DNA from: Azomonas agilis
GTDB lineage: Bacteria > Pseudomonadota > Gammaproteobacteria > Pseudomonadales > Pseudomonadaceae
Direction of reading: 5' to 3'
Length of the DNA: 64,000 bases
Assembly (NCBI RefSeq): GCF_007830255.1
Contig: NZ_VLKG01000001.1
Location: forward strand, 124,001 to 188,000
Part shown: piece after piece, positions 11,008-21,234 of the stretch
Position numbering within the stretch: the stretch's first letter is position 1
Layout: every line of letters starts with the position of its first letter
The notes under the pieces: model-generated
Told to the model about the DNA's origin: nothing
Database searches by the model: none
Seen by the model: the letters and a program-made list of their open reading frames with translations, nothing else
Program-made: the position numbers and the translations under genes

Positions 11008-13596
11008 TTAAGACGTTGCTTTGCGTTTACGCGGACGACGGGCCGAAAAATCGGTATCCACAGCCGATGACGGGCGCTTTTTCTTCTTCGCAGCATAGCT
11101 ACTGCGTCCTGAAGACAGCTTGTCCTTGGACGAGGATTTAGCCCTAGGCTCAGACTCTGTAGCCTCTGAGTGTTTAGAAGTCTTCGTTTTGCGACTGCGC
11201 TGCACCCCGGCTAATAGGCTCTCTTTAATCGCACGGCTTTTGTCACGCGCTTTTGCCTTAGTATCTTCAGACAGCAAGTCAGATAACACGGGAAGCGTTG
11301 ACTTTTTGGCCTGACTCCGGCCCGCCACCTTAGGTTTTTTGGGCTGAAGACTACCTACCAGATCGAAGTCTATTTTGCGCTCATCCAAATCCACACGAGC
11401 CACTCGAACCTCTACCGCATCCCCCAAACGGAAGCTACGGCCACTGTTCTCCCCCGTTAACCGATGGTGTACGGCATCAAAGTGGTAATAATCACCCGGT
11501 AAGGCCGTAACGTGCACCAAGCCTTCCACATAGATATTGGACAGCTCTACAAACAAGCCAAACCCTGTTACCGCAGTAACTACACCGGGGAAAACCTCAC
11601 CCACCCGATCCCGCATAAACTCGCACTTCAGCCAATTCACGACATCGCGTGTCGCCTCATCGGCACGGCGCTCGGTCATGGAGCAATGCTCACCCAGTTG
11701 CTCCAAAGCCGCCTCGTCATAGGGGTAAACACGCGCCTTGGGAATACTGGGTGCATCCAGTCTCTGCACATAGGGGGATTCACGGCGCGAACGAATAATG
11801 CTGCGGATAGCTCGATGAACCAGCAAATCAGGGTAGCGACGAATGGGCGATGTGAAGTGGGTATAGGCTTCGTAATTTAGACCAAAGTGACCCTGATTAT
11901 CAGCGCTGTACACAGCTTGGCTCATGGAACGCAACATCACGGTTTGGATCAGATGAGTGTCTGGCCGATTCTGAATACTTTCTAACAGGGCTTGGTAGTC
12001 TTTCGGTGTGGGGTCTTGCTTACCGCGATGGAGGGTCAAGCCCAATTCGCTCAAAAAGGTGCGGAGCTTTTCCAAACGCTCACTGGGGGGGACATCGTGT
12101 ATTCGATACAAGCCAGGGAGCTCATGGCGTTGTAGAAAATCCGCCGCCGCCACATTGGCACAGAGCATACACTCTTCAATCAAGCGGTGAGCAGCGTTAC
12201 GTTGTGTCGGACGAATTTCCGCAATCTTACGGTCACGACCAAACACAATCCGGGTTTCCTGAGTTTCAAACTCAATAGCCCCACGTTCGTGCCGTGCCTT
12301 AAGCAGCGCTTTAAACAGGCTGTACAGTTGTTTGAGGTGTGGTAATAGCTCTTCATTCAGGGCAGACAGCCGTTTGCCCTCTGCCGAACGCGAATGTTCC
12401 AACATGGCGCTGACTTGGGTATAGGTTAGCCGTGCGTGGGAATGAATCACCGCCTCATAAAACTGGTAGCTTTGCATCTTTCCAGCGCGGCTGAGCTGGA
12501 TTTCACACACCATCGCCAGTCGGTCTACCTCGGGATTTAAAGAGCACAGCCCATTAGACAGAATTTCCGGCAGCATAGGGATGACCCGCTCAGGGAAATA
12601 CACCGAGTTACCCCGATTACGCGCTTCCTCATCCAAAGCGGAACCCAATTTCACATAATGGGATACGTCCGCAATGGCGACATACAACCGATAACCACCG
12701 GCTAAACGTTTGAGCCCAGCGGGGCGTTCGCAAAATACGGCATCGTCAAAATCCCGCGCATCCTCACCGTCAATGGTGACAAAGGGTAAATGGCGCAGAT
12801 CGACACGCTTTTGTTTATCGGCTTCAGAAACCTGCGGCTTAATACGCGCCGCTTCCTGCTCTACCGCTTCCGGCCATACATGGGGAATACTGAAACTACG
12901 CAGCGCCACGTCAATTTCCATACCGGGGGCCATGTAGTTGCCGATCACCTCAACCACATCGCCTTGAGCCTGAAAGCGCACGGTGGGCCAGTGGGTGATA
13001 CGCACCTCAACAAACTGCCCTACCTGAGCCCCTAAAGTACGCCCCGGAGTGACCAATACCTCCTGCTGAATTTTGGGATTATCGGCAACGACAAAGCCCA
13101 CCTCTCCCTCAATCGCAAAGCGACCCACAATGCTTTCATGGGCGCGCCCAATGACTTCAACGATGGCACCCTCACGGCGGCCCCGTCGATCATAACCGGC
13201 AACGCGAACTAAACAGCGATCACCATCAAACACCAAGCGCATCTGAGTAGGCGACAAAAACAAATCATCTGTCCCATCCTCAGGGATCAAAAATCCAAAT
13301 CCATCCCTGTGACCACTGACTCGCCCACAGATTAAATCCAGTTTATCCACCGGCGCATAAGCTCCACGCCGGGTATACAGCAATTGTCCATCGCGCTCCA
13401 TCGCCCGCAAGCGACGGCGCAGTGCTTCGATATCCTCATCCGAGACTAAGCCAAACTCTGCCTGTAGTTGTTCGCGGGTGGCGGGAGCACCTCGCTGACT
13501 TAAGTGCGACAGAATCAGCTCCCGACTAGGAATAGGGTTTTCGTATTTTTCCGCCTCACGCGCGGCCTCGGGATCGAGGGATTGCCAATCGGCCAT
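11008..13596 (-). CDS. rnr: Ribonuclease R
   Basis: 862-residue 3'-5' exoribonuclease of the RNase II/R family. Order: N-terminal helix-turn-helix (EKYENPIPSRELILSHL), two cold-shock domains, the RNB catalytic domain with the metal-binding aspartates in IDGEDARDFDDAVF, an S1 domain (GVVTAVTGFGLFVELSN) and a Lys/Arg/Ser-rich tail from about residue 770 that helps unwind structured RNA. The ATG at 13596 (MADWQS) fits the family better than the GTG at 13605. It degrades structured and defective RNAs and takes part in rRNA quality control. Confidence 0.97.
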   Translation of the reverse strand: MADWQSLDPEAAREAEKYENPIPSRELILSHLSQRGAPATREQLQAEFGLVSDEDIEALRRRLRAMERDGQLLYTRRGAYAPVDKLDLICGRVSGHRDGFGFLIPEDGTDDLFLSPTQMRLVFDGDRCLVRVAGYDRRGRREGAIVEVIGRAHESIVGRFAIEGEVGFVVADNPKIQQEVLVTPGRTLGAQVGQFVEVRITHWPTVRFQAQGDVVEVIGNYMAPGMEIDVALRSFSIPHVWPEAVEQEAARIKPQVSEADKQKRVDLRHLPFVTIDGEDARDFDDAVFCERPAGLKRLAGGYRLYVAIADVSHYVKLGSALDEEARNRGNSVYFPERVIPMLPEILSNGLCSLNPEVDRLAMVCEIQLSRAGKMQSYQFYEAVIHSHARLTYTQVSAMLEHSRSAEGKRLSALNEELLPHLKQLYSLFKALLKARHERGAIEFETQETRIVFGRDRKIAEIRPTQRNAAHRLIEECMLCANVAAADFLQRHELPGLYRIHDVPPSERLEKLRTFLSELGLTLHRGKQDPTPKDYQALLESIQNRPDTHLIQTVMLRSMSQAVYSADNQGHFGLNYEAYTHFTSPIRRYPDLLVHRAIRSIIRSRRESPYVQRLDAPSIPKARVYPYDEAALEQLGEHCSMTERRADEATRDVVNWLKCEFMRDRVGEVFPGVVTAVTGFGLFVELSNIYVEGLVHVTALPGDYYHFDAVHHRLTGENSGRSFRLGDAVEVRVARVDLDERKIDFDLVGSLQPKKPKVAGRSQAKKSTLPVLSDLLSEDTKAKARDKSRAIKESLLAGVQRSRKTKTSKHSEATESEPRAKSSSKDKLSSGRSSYAAKKKKRPSSAVDTDFSARRPRKRKATS

Positions 13597-13700
13597 TAAA
13601 TCCACATACCTTTTTCAATGAGTTAGGTTCATTTTTCTATTGAAGCCTAGAACGGCTGCCGATGGCAGTCATCTATGCGATTATTTTTTACCTTCAGGGC

Positions 13701-13729
13701 TTTACAAGGGCTAAGTCCCCCCTTATAGT
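13701..13729 (+). promoter_or_regulatory. Sigma-70 promoter of the tRNA-Leu pair
   Basis: TTTACA (13701-13706), exactly 17 bp, TATAGT (13724-13729), followed by the GC-rich discriminator TCGCGCCC typical of stringently controlled stable-RNA promoters. Transcription should start near 13736, about 47 nt before the first tRNA. Confidence 0.8.
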
Positions 13730-13782
13730 TCGCGCCCACAGTGACAACGCAATGCTGTAGAGTGGTTGTGCTGCTTAGAAGT

Positions 13783-13869
13783 GCCCAGGTGGCGGAATTG
13801 GTAGACGCACTAGGTTCAGGTCCTAGCGGTAGCAATACCGTGGAAGTTCGAGTCTTCTCCTGGGCACCA
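13783..13869 (+). tRNA. tRNA-Leu (anticodon CAG), copy 1
   Basis: 87 nt with encoded CCA. Acceptor stem GCCCAGG/CCTGGGC, A discriminator, anticodon stem CTAGG/CCTAG with loop TTCAGGT giving anticodon CAG (reads CUG), a long variable arm as in all class II tRNA-Leu, and T loop GTTCGAGTC. Identical to the copy at 13948-14034. Confidence 0.97.
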
Positions 13870-13947
13870 TATATTAAGATCTAGCTTGTTGGTTAGCATC
13901 TTAACCTAAAAAGCAGGCTTCACTCATACATCATCAGTGTACACACT

Positions 13948-14034
13948 GCCCAGGTGGCGGAATTGGTAGACGCACTAGGTTCAGGTCCTAGCGGTAGCAA
14001 TACCGTGGAAGTTCGAGTCTTCTCCTGGGCACCA
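13948..14034 (+). tRNA. tRNA-Leu (anticodon CAG), copy 2
   Basis: Base-for-base duplicate of the gene at 13783-13869, 78 bp downstream and presumably on the same transcript. Same class II structure, encoded CCA, anticodon CAG. Followed by a strong terminator. Confidence 0.97.
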
Positions 14035-14042
14035 TATTCGGA

Positions 14043-14068
14043 AACCCGCTTAAGTAAGCGGGTTTTTT
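14043..14068 (+). terminator. Rho-independent terminator after the tRNA-Leu pair
   Basis: AACCCGCT, 6-base loop TAAGTA, AGCGGGTT, then TTTT. It lies 8 bases past the second tRNA CCA. Confidence 0.88.
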
Positions 14069-14117
14069 GGTTTCTGACGATTTAGTCATCAAACATTCAA
14101 TCAATAGAGCAAAGCGC

Positions 14118-15719
14118 TCAGCCTAAGTTAGCCTGTTCCACATCAACAGCAGCAGTAACCACCCTATTGCGCCCTTGTTGCTTGGCAGCGTACAACGCTT
14201 GATCTGCCATCTTTAGCACATGCTCTACCGTAATGCCGCTATTGGGATACCACTCAGCCACACCTAAAGAAACGGTAATTGATCGATCAATATGTGGAAT
14301 ATCGGCCAGTTGCATACGCAGCCTCAGGCGTTCTGCTACCTGTCGTGCATCCTCTAAATGGGCTCCTGACAAGAGCAGTAAAAACTCCTCCCCACCGTTG
14401 CGACATGCTAAGTCAGCAGTTCTTGAGCACTCCTGCATGACAGTCGCCAGATATTTCAGTACCTGATCGCCCATATCATGACCATAGGTATCGTTAACCT
14501 GTTTGAAGTGATCAATATCCAAGGCAATGATGGCAAAACCCTGTTGTTTTAATTGCCAAGTATCTAGGGTCACTCTTAATCCCCGGCGGTTATATAAGCC
14601 TGTTAGGGGATCTGTGAGTACATCACGAGTCAACACACCAATTCGTTGGCGTAAAGTACTAAAGCCTGCTAGTACAGCACGTTTCAACTGAGCAGCCTCA
14701 AAGTACCAAGCCTTCACCTGTTGAATTTGGTCTTGAGCGTTTTCAGCATCCAGTGAGCGCGCACCCCGGGCTAACTGCCACAAGGGCTGGGAAATCAAGC
14801 GCGCAAATAAGTAAATAGTCATTAGCCCTACAACAGCCCAAGGCAACGACTGGTATAAGATCGCCCACATAAGGCTATCTAACTCGGCCATAACTGCTTT
14901 TAAAGGACGCTGTGCTACCACTCCCCAACCAGAAGAGGGAATGGGAGCATAACCGGCCAACATTTCAACGCCTTGTGAATTAATTAACTGCATGCTTCCC
15001 GTTTCACCCTGAAGAACAGCTTTAATCACAGGATTATTAGGAACACGTTCTCCAATACGTTTGGGATCAACATGATGAATCAGGCGGCTGTCAGACCCAG
15101 CAACGTATAAATAAGATCCATCTCGATAATAATGCTCTCCCAACAAACGTGAGAGCATATTGGGCTGCTCAAGATAGAGCGTACCGCTGATATAGCCTAG
15201 ATAACGCTTTTCTCGCGTCCAAACGGGAGAAGAAATTGCGATCAACAAATAGCCGCTGGCCCCTTGATAAGGCTCACTAATCAGAGGTATTTTTGCGCTT
15301 AAAGCGGTCTGTGCTGCCTGTGAGGTGGCGCGTATCCCTCGGAGTTGGGATAGAGTTTCAGGATAAATATCCAATAACGTACCTTGTGCATCGACAGCAA
15401 AAACCGAATTAAAACTGTCTGTTTGCAGTTTCAATCGTGCCAACTCAGCACGCAACAACGTCTCATCAGAAAAATGCTCGGATAAAAGAGCAGCGCTGTA
15501 TCCTAGCTGCTGCCGTACCGCCTCAAAATACTCTTCAATGCTCGCTGCCAACTTAGTAGCGTATACCCGATTAGCTTCCAAGGTATTTTGGATCAGCGCT
15601 TCACGCTGCACTTGATAACTGGCATAGAACGTATTCGATAAGGTTGCTATGCCACTTAAAAACGCAAGCAACATGATCAATCGACGCAAATCCAAGCGAA
15701 ATAAAGAAGAAAAAGGCAT
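14118..15719 (-). CDS. Membrane diguanylate cyclase with periplasmic Cache sensor
   Basis: 533 residues: a membrane helix near 12-32, a periplasmic double-Cache-like sensor (about 35-285, with WTREKRYLGYISGTLYL), a second membrane helix near 290-310, a HAMP-like linker and a C-terminal GGDEF domain. The active-site motif is GGEEF (442-446), and the product-inhibition I-site RTAD (433-436) sits exactly five residues before it. The metal/substrate segment LDIDHFKQVNDTYGHDMGD is intact. It should therefore make cyclic di-GMP from two GTP in response to a periplasmic ligand, with feedback inhibition. It lies 87 bp behind a paralogue (15807-17378) with a broken catalytic domain, and the two may work as a pair. 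Confidence 0.92.
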   Translation of the reverse strand: MPFSSLFRLDLRRLIMLLAFLSGIATLSNTFYASYQVQREALIQNTLEANRVYATKLAASIEEYFEAVRQQLGYSAALLSEHFSDETLLRAELARLKLQTDSFNSVFAVDAQGTLLDIYPETLSQLRGIRATSQAAQTALSAKIPLISEPYQGASGYLLIAISSPVWTREKRYLGYISGTLYLEQPNMLSRLLGEHYYRDGSYLYVAGSDSRLIHHVDPKRIGERVPNNPVIKAVLQGETGSMQLINSQGVEMLAGYAPIPSSGWGVVAQRPLKAVMAELDSLMWAILYQSLPWAVVGLMTIYLFARLISQPLWQLARGARSLDAENAQDQIQQVKAWYFEAAQLKRAVLAGFSTLRQRIGVLTRDVLTDPLTGLYNRRGLRVTLDTWQLKQQGFAIIALDIDHFKQVNDTYGHDMGDQVLKYLATVMQECSRTADLACRNGGEEFLLLLSGAHLEDARQVAERLRLRMQLADIPHIDRSITVSLGVAEWYPNSGITVEHVLKMADQALYAAKQQGRNRVVTAAVDVEQANLG

Positions 15720-15806
15720 GGGATATTTGGATGGTTCCAGCGCCGCTATTTAACGCATCTTAGCACGTACATGAAAATTCATACCAATGCAGGCTGTATC
15801 TTCTCT

Positions 15807-17378
15807 TTAGGCAATAGGTGTTATAACAAAATTCCGCCGCCCCTGTTGCTGGGCTTCCTCAAGAGCTTGCACCACGGTCTGCACTATAACTTGCACACTA
15901 ATCTCTGTCGTGAGACTCCAGTAAGATACGCCCAACAAAAGCGTAACCCCCACACCAGCTACAACAATATCCGCCAACTCAACCCGTAAACGCAGACGCT
16001 CAGCAACTCGTGATGCATCAGCTAAACTGGTTCCCGGCAATAAAGCCAACAAAACATCGTCTTTAAAACGACACAATACATCTGTAGCTCGCGCACTTTC
16101 TCGCATTAACTGCGCAACTTGCCCCATTGCATGATCTTTTGCATCTTGATTAGAGATCTCTGCACAGCCATCAATCGCCAAAGCTATGATGGAAAAAGAG
16201 CGACTTTCTTGCCATGTATCTAAGATGGCTATCAACCCCTGCTGGCTTTTTAACCCAGTCACGGGATCAATCAGGTTTGATACCGGCACACTAGGCACTT
16301 TTTGATGCAATAATCCAATCCCTGCTAACATGCTTTGGCGCAATTGAGCAACTTCAAAATACCAAGGTTGTACCAGATACACTTGCTCTAAAGCACCTTC
16401 GCCATCCATATTCCGAGCGGTCTGAGCTAGACAGTTTAAAGGGCGCGCAATGAGGAAAGCTAACAGATAACCTGCCAATAACCCCAGTACAACCAAGGGC
16501 ATAGCATCATAGAAAATGTGCCAGACATTGGTTTCTAAGTCTGCGTATATAGCATTGGCCGAACTTTCGACTACCACACCCCAACCGGCGGAAGTAATGG
16601 CTGCGTATCCCGCTAATGAGCCTGAATGATTCAGTTGCCCATACTCCCTTTGCCCCAAGGCATCCAGTACAGGATTATGTTCAACAACCTCGCCAAGCTT
16701 AGAATCTGTACTTGAATCGTAGATCAGGTGATGTTTCAGATCGACTACATATAAATGAATATCGGCAGGCCGCCAGTGCTCACCAAATAACTCATGCAAC
16801 TGATTGGTTTTCTTCAAATACAGACTACCCCCAATATATCCCAGATATTGCCCTTCTTCCGTCACTATGGGGTAGGAGACAAAAACCACTAAATTATTCG
16901 TGGCTGATATGTAGGGTCTGCTCACCAACGGCCTACGCTCTTTGAGGGCTTCAAGCGCTCCAGGTGAACTTAATATACGCCCGATTAAGGGAATAGACTC
17001 AGGGGAAGTAGCACGCACTAAACCCTGTGCATTTACTGCTACAACAGTGTTAAAACCGCTGATCTGCCGCCATAAACGGTCAACTTCTGACTGCAAAATA
17101 TCAGGGTTATCTAGGCCATCTTGAAGTTGACGCGCACTATAGGCCAAGCGCTGCCACGAAGATTGAATAAAATCTTCTACAGTGCTGGCCAGTTTGGTGG
17201 CGTAGGCTTGATTAGCTTGTAAAGTTTTCTCAACGAGTAACTCATTTTGAGCCTGATAACTGGCATACAGGGTACTCCCCAGAGAAACCAATGCACTCAA
17301 TAATGCTAATAGCCAAATCAAATGACGCAATCCAATACGGATCAGAGAGTATTCAAGGGTTCCATTTGCTAAGGTCAT
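15807..17378 (-). CDS. Cache-GGDEF paralogue with degenerate, probably inactive cyclase domain
   Basis: 523 residues from the ATG at 17378, which has GGGAG eight bases upstream; the frame also reads back to 17504. It shares domain order and much sequence with the next gene (LGSTLYASYQ, ATKLAS, GQYLGYIGGSLYLK, PWYFEVAQLR), so the two arose by tandem duplication. In the GGDEF domain the signature is replaced by KDDVL (about 439-443), the first metal-binding aspartate segment reads ALAIDGCAEISNQD instead of LDIDHFKQVND, and the I-site RATD remains. No cyclase activity is expected. It could still bind c-di-GMP at the I-site, sense a ligand, or heterodimerise with the active paralogue. Confidence 0.88.
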   Translation of the reverse strand: MTLANGTLEYSLIRIGLRHLIWLLALLSALVSLGSTLYASYQAQNELLVEKTLQANQAYATKLASTVEDFIQSSWQRLAYSARQLQDGLDNPDILQSEVDRLWRQISGFNTVVAVNAQGLVRATSPESIPLIGRILSSPGALEALKERRPLVSRPYISATNNLVVFVSYPIVTEEGQYLGYIGGSLYLKKTNQLHELFGEHWRPADIHLYVVDLKHHLIYDSSTDSKLGEVVEHNPVLDALGQREYGQLNHSGSLAGYAAITSAGWGVVVESSANAIYADLETNVWHIFYDAMPLVVLGLLAGYLLAFLIARPLNCLAQTARNMDGEGALEQVYLVQPWYFEVAQLRQSMLAGIGLLHQKVPSVPVSNLIDPVTGLKSQQGLIAILDTWQESRSFSIIALAIDGCAEISNQDAKDHAMGQVAQLMRESARATDVLCRFKDDVLLALLPGTSLADASRVAERLRLRVELADIVVAGVGVTLLLGVSYWSLTTEISVQVIVQTVVQALEEAQQQGRRNFVITPIA

Positions 17379-17499
17379 CCAAAACGCTCCCTCAATCCCC
17401 TCCTTTGTGTGTTTTGTCTCAATATAGACAATATCCCCAAAGTGGCTATTTGAAAGTAGAAATATTGTTAGTCCATCTATCGGATTTTTAAGCCAACGC

Positions 17500-17530
17500 C
17501 CCAAAGCAACTCGGTATGCGTTGCTTTGGG
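17500..17530 (-). terminator. Stem-loop after purA, possible terminator
   Basis: CCCAAAGCAAC and GTTGCTTTGGG form a perfect 11-bp stem with a 9-base loop, 12 bp beyond the purA stop. On the purA strand only a weak U-containing stretch follows; on the other strand AGTTTTT follows. It could be a weak terminator or a 3'-end stabiliser. Confidence 0.5.
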
Positions 17531-17542
17531 AGTTTTTAAAAC

Positions 17543-18895
<1,353 letters not shown>

Positions 18896-18922
18896 TCACC
18901 CGTTTGATGATGTGATCCTGCC

Positions 18923-20107
18923 TTACGGCAAGGGGACAACAATCCAATCGTTCTGCTGCAATACCAGTTGGCGATCGCAACCTAGCTGTTGTGCAGAATC
19001 TAGGCTTTGCCCATCTAAGGCTTGGATGACTCGCTCACCCGCCTGACGCAATGCGCTAATCTGTTGCCACAAATCGGTACTAGCCTCACTAGGAGCCCAG
19101 ATAGCGGGGTGCGCTTGAACAGACTCCAATTGCCCCAAGGCAATCAGGTTTTTTAAATCCGTCGAAAAGCCTGTGGCCGCCCGTGCCCGTCCAAAAGGAG
19201 CCCCAATGTGATCATAGCGCCCACCCTGAGCAATGGACTGCCCAACACCGGGTACAAAGGCCGCGAACACAACTCCTGTATGGTAGTGGTAGCCGCGTAA
19301 CTCTCCCAAATCAAAATACAAAGGCACTTCGGGATAACGCAGACTTAATTGGGTAGCGACTTGCCGCAATGTTGTTAAGCAGCTCTGCACAGGTTCTGGA
19401 GCCATAGCTAATAGCTGTTCGGCCTCATCTAAAACCTCTGCACCTCCGCAGAGTCTGACCAAAGACCGCAACATATGGGCTAAATCTGGAGGCAGCGACT
19501 CTGTTAAAGCGGCTACTTCATCGGTGGCTTTGCGTTGCAGGGCATCAAAGAGTTGTTGCTCAATACAGCCACTTAATCCTGCCGCCTGTGCCAAACCGCG
19601 ATAAATGCCTACGTGCCCTAGATCTAGGTGTACATCAGCTACGGCGGCCAGATTCAAGACTTCAAGCATCAAACTGATGATTTCCAAGTCAGCCGTGCTG
19701 CTGTAATCACCGTACAGCTCCGCACCTAACTGAATCAGACTGCGGGATGAAGATAAGGCCTGCGGTTTAGCATGCAATACACTACCGGCATAGCAAAGAC
19801 GGGCTGGCCCAGCTTGGCGCAATGCATGGGCATCAATACGAGCGACTTGGGGCGTAATATCGGCACGGACTCCCATTTGTCGGCCCGACAGAGGGTCGAG
19901 CATTTTGAAGGTTTTTAAGTCCAGATCCTGACCGGCATTCACCAACAATGACTCGATAAACTCGATATGCGGCGTAATGACGAGCTCATATCCCCAACGC
20001 TGCAACAGGTCTAGGGTAGCCCGTCGTGCCGTTTCGATGTGCTGCGCCTGGGGCGGTAGCACTTCCTCAATGCCATCCGGCAAAAGCCAGCGGTCTATTG
20101 TTGCCAT
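18923..20107 (-). CDS. hisZ: ATP phosphoribosyltransferase regulatory subunit HisZ
   Basis: 394 residues, a histidyl-tRNA synthetase paralogue lacking the anticodon-binding domain, which partners short-form HisG in the first step of histidine synthesis. The start [19 protein letters not shown] at 20107 with GAGAGG upstream matches Pseudomonas HisZ; two ATG/GTG codons slightly upstream are less well placed. Class II synthetase motif 2-like [12 protein letters not shown] is present, and the C-terminal QGGRYDHIG motif is retained. hisG is not in the window. Confidence 0.94.
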   Translation of the reverse strand: MATIDRWLLPDGIEEVLPPQAQHIETARRATLDLLQRWGYELVITPHIEFIESLLVNAGQDLDLKTFKMLDPLSGRQMGVRADITPQVARIDAHALRQAGPARLCYAGSVLHAKPQALSSSRSLIQLGAELYGDYSSTADLEIISLMLEVLNLAAVADVHLDLGHVGIYRGLAQAAGLSGCIEQQLFDALQRKATDEVAALTESLPPDLAHMLRSLVRLCGGAEVLDEAEQLLAMAPEPVQSCLTTLRQVATQLSLRYPEVPLYFDLGELRGYHYHTGVVFAAFVPGVGQSIAQGGRYDHIGAPFGRARAATGFSTDLKNLIALGQLESVQAHPAIWAPSEASTDLWQQISALRQAGERVIQALDGQSLDSAQQLGCDRQLVLQQNDWIVVPLP

Positions 20108-20231
20108 GTCGCTCATCACCTCTCGATCTGGCAGGCCTTATCAAGACAGCTAGATCCTTTTTATAACCAAGGCAAGCGTTGTTGAGCTCACCCACAAGCC
20201 TCTACTGGCCCACAAATAGCCTAGCAGACGC

Positions 20232-20256
20232 AAAAAAGCCGGGATTGTCCCGGCTT
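20232..20256 (-). terminator. Rho-independent terminator after hflC
   Basis: On the minus strand AAGCCGGGA, 3-base loop, TCCCGGCTT, then a run of T. It ends the long nnr-to-hflC operon and isolates hisZ-purA. Confidence 0.88.
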
Positions 20257-20325
20257 GCGGATCATAACAATGTTTTTTTGCTGGGTCATCCCGTGGCCAA
20301 ACGCACGGAAGACCCAACAAGGCTT

Positions 20326-21234
20326 TTACTGAGCGGACTCCACCTCTACATCCACCTTAGTGCTGGGCTGGTTAGCCTGCTTAAAGTAGCGCAAAAAGTC
20401 CGTATTAGGATCTAACACTAAAATATCTTCCTTGCTGGAGAAGCTTTCCCGCATAGCCTGTAAACCACGGTGGAAAGCGTAGAACTCAGGATCCTGCGTA
20501 TAAGCTTTAGCATAAATGGCCGCTGCCTTAGCATCACCCTCACCACGCAACTCTTCAGCCTTGCGGAAAGACTCCGCCAAGATGACGTTGCGCTGACGAT
20601 CGGCATCGGCTCGAATACCTTCAGCCAACTCGCGGCCTTTAGCACGATGCTCACGGGCTTCTCGCTCACGCTCAGAGCTCATACGCTCAAACACGCTGCG
20701 GTTCACTTCGCGCGGCAAATCAATGGCCTTCACGCGCACGTCAATGACTTCAATACCCAACTCTTGCTGAACTGCACGGTTCAGAGTTGCGGTCACTTGG
20801 GCCATCAATTCGTCGCGCTGTCCAGAGACGGCCTCATGCAGGGTGCGCTTACCGATTTGGTCACGCAGGGCAGCCTCCAGACGGCGGGCTAAACGCTCAT
20901 CGGCAATCTGCTTAACCCCTGAGGTCGCAGTGTAGTAGCGCTCAGCATCATCCACCCGCCATTTGGCATAAGAGTCCACCATCAGGGCTTTTTTCTCTAA
21001 GGTCAAAAAGCGCGCTGTGGTGGAGTCTAGGGTTAACAGACGACCATCAAAACGTCGCACGCTGTTCACATAAGGGATTTTCATGTGCAGACCGGGCTTT
21101 AGGTCAGACTCAACCACTTTACCGAAGCGCAACATCACAGCACGTTCTGTCTGGGCGACGATAAAAAAGCTGTTCCATAGCACTACCGCTAACAAACCGC
21201 CAATCATTAGAGTGGCTAAAGATTTATTACTCAT
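20326..21234 (-). CDS. hflC: HflC, SPFH-domain modulator of FtsH protease
   Basis: 302 residues: one N-terminal membrane helix (8-28, LMIGGLLAVVLWNSFFIV), then a periplasmic SPFH/band-7 domain with ERAVMLRFGKV and a long helical C-terminal part. With HflK it forms a cage around FtsH in the inner membrane and tempers its proteolysis. Its ATG shares one base with the hflK stop codon (TAATG), implying translational coupling and equal stoichiometry. Confidence 0.96.
   Translation of the reverse strand: MSNKSLATLMIGGLLAVVLWNSFFIVAQTERAVMLRFGKVVESDLKPGLHMKIPYVNSVRRFDGRLLTLDSTTARFLTLEKKALMVDSYAKWRVDDAERYYTATSGVKQIADERLARRLEAALRDQIGKRTLHEAVSGQRDELMAQVTATLNRAVQQELGIEVIDVRVKAIDLPREVNRSVFERMSSEREREAREHRAKGRELAEGIRADADRQRNVILAESFRKAEELRGEGDAKAAAIYAKAYTQDPEFYAFHRGLQAMRESFSSKEDILVLDPNTDFLRYFKQANQPSTKVDVEVESAQ

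Noticed and set aside
20120-20231. Separate promoter or small gene between hisZ and hflC terminator
   Set aside because: No hexamers or frame stand out beyond the hflC terminator.
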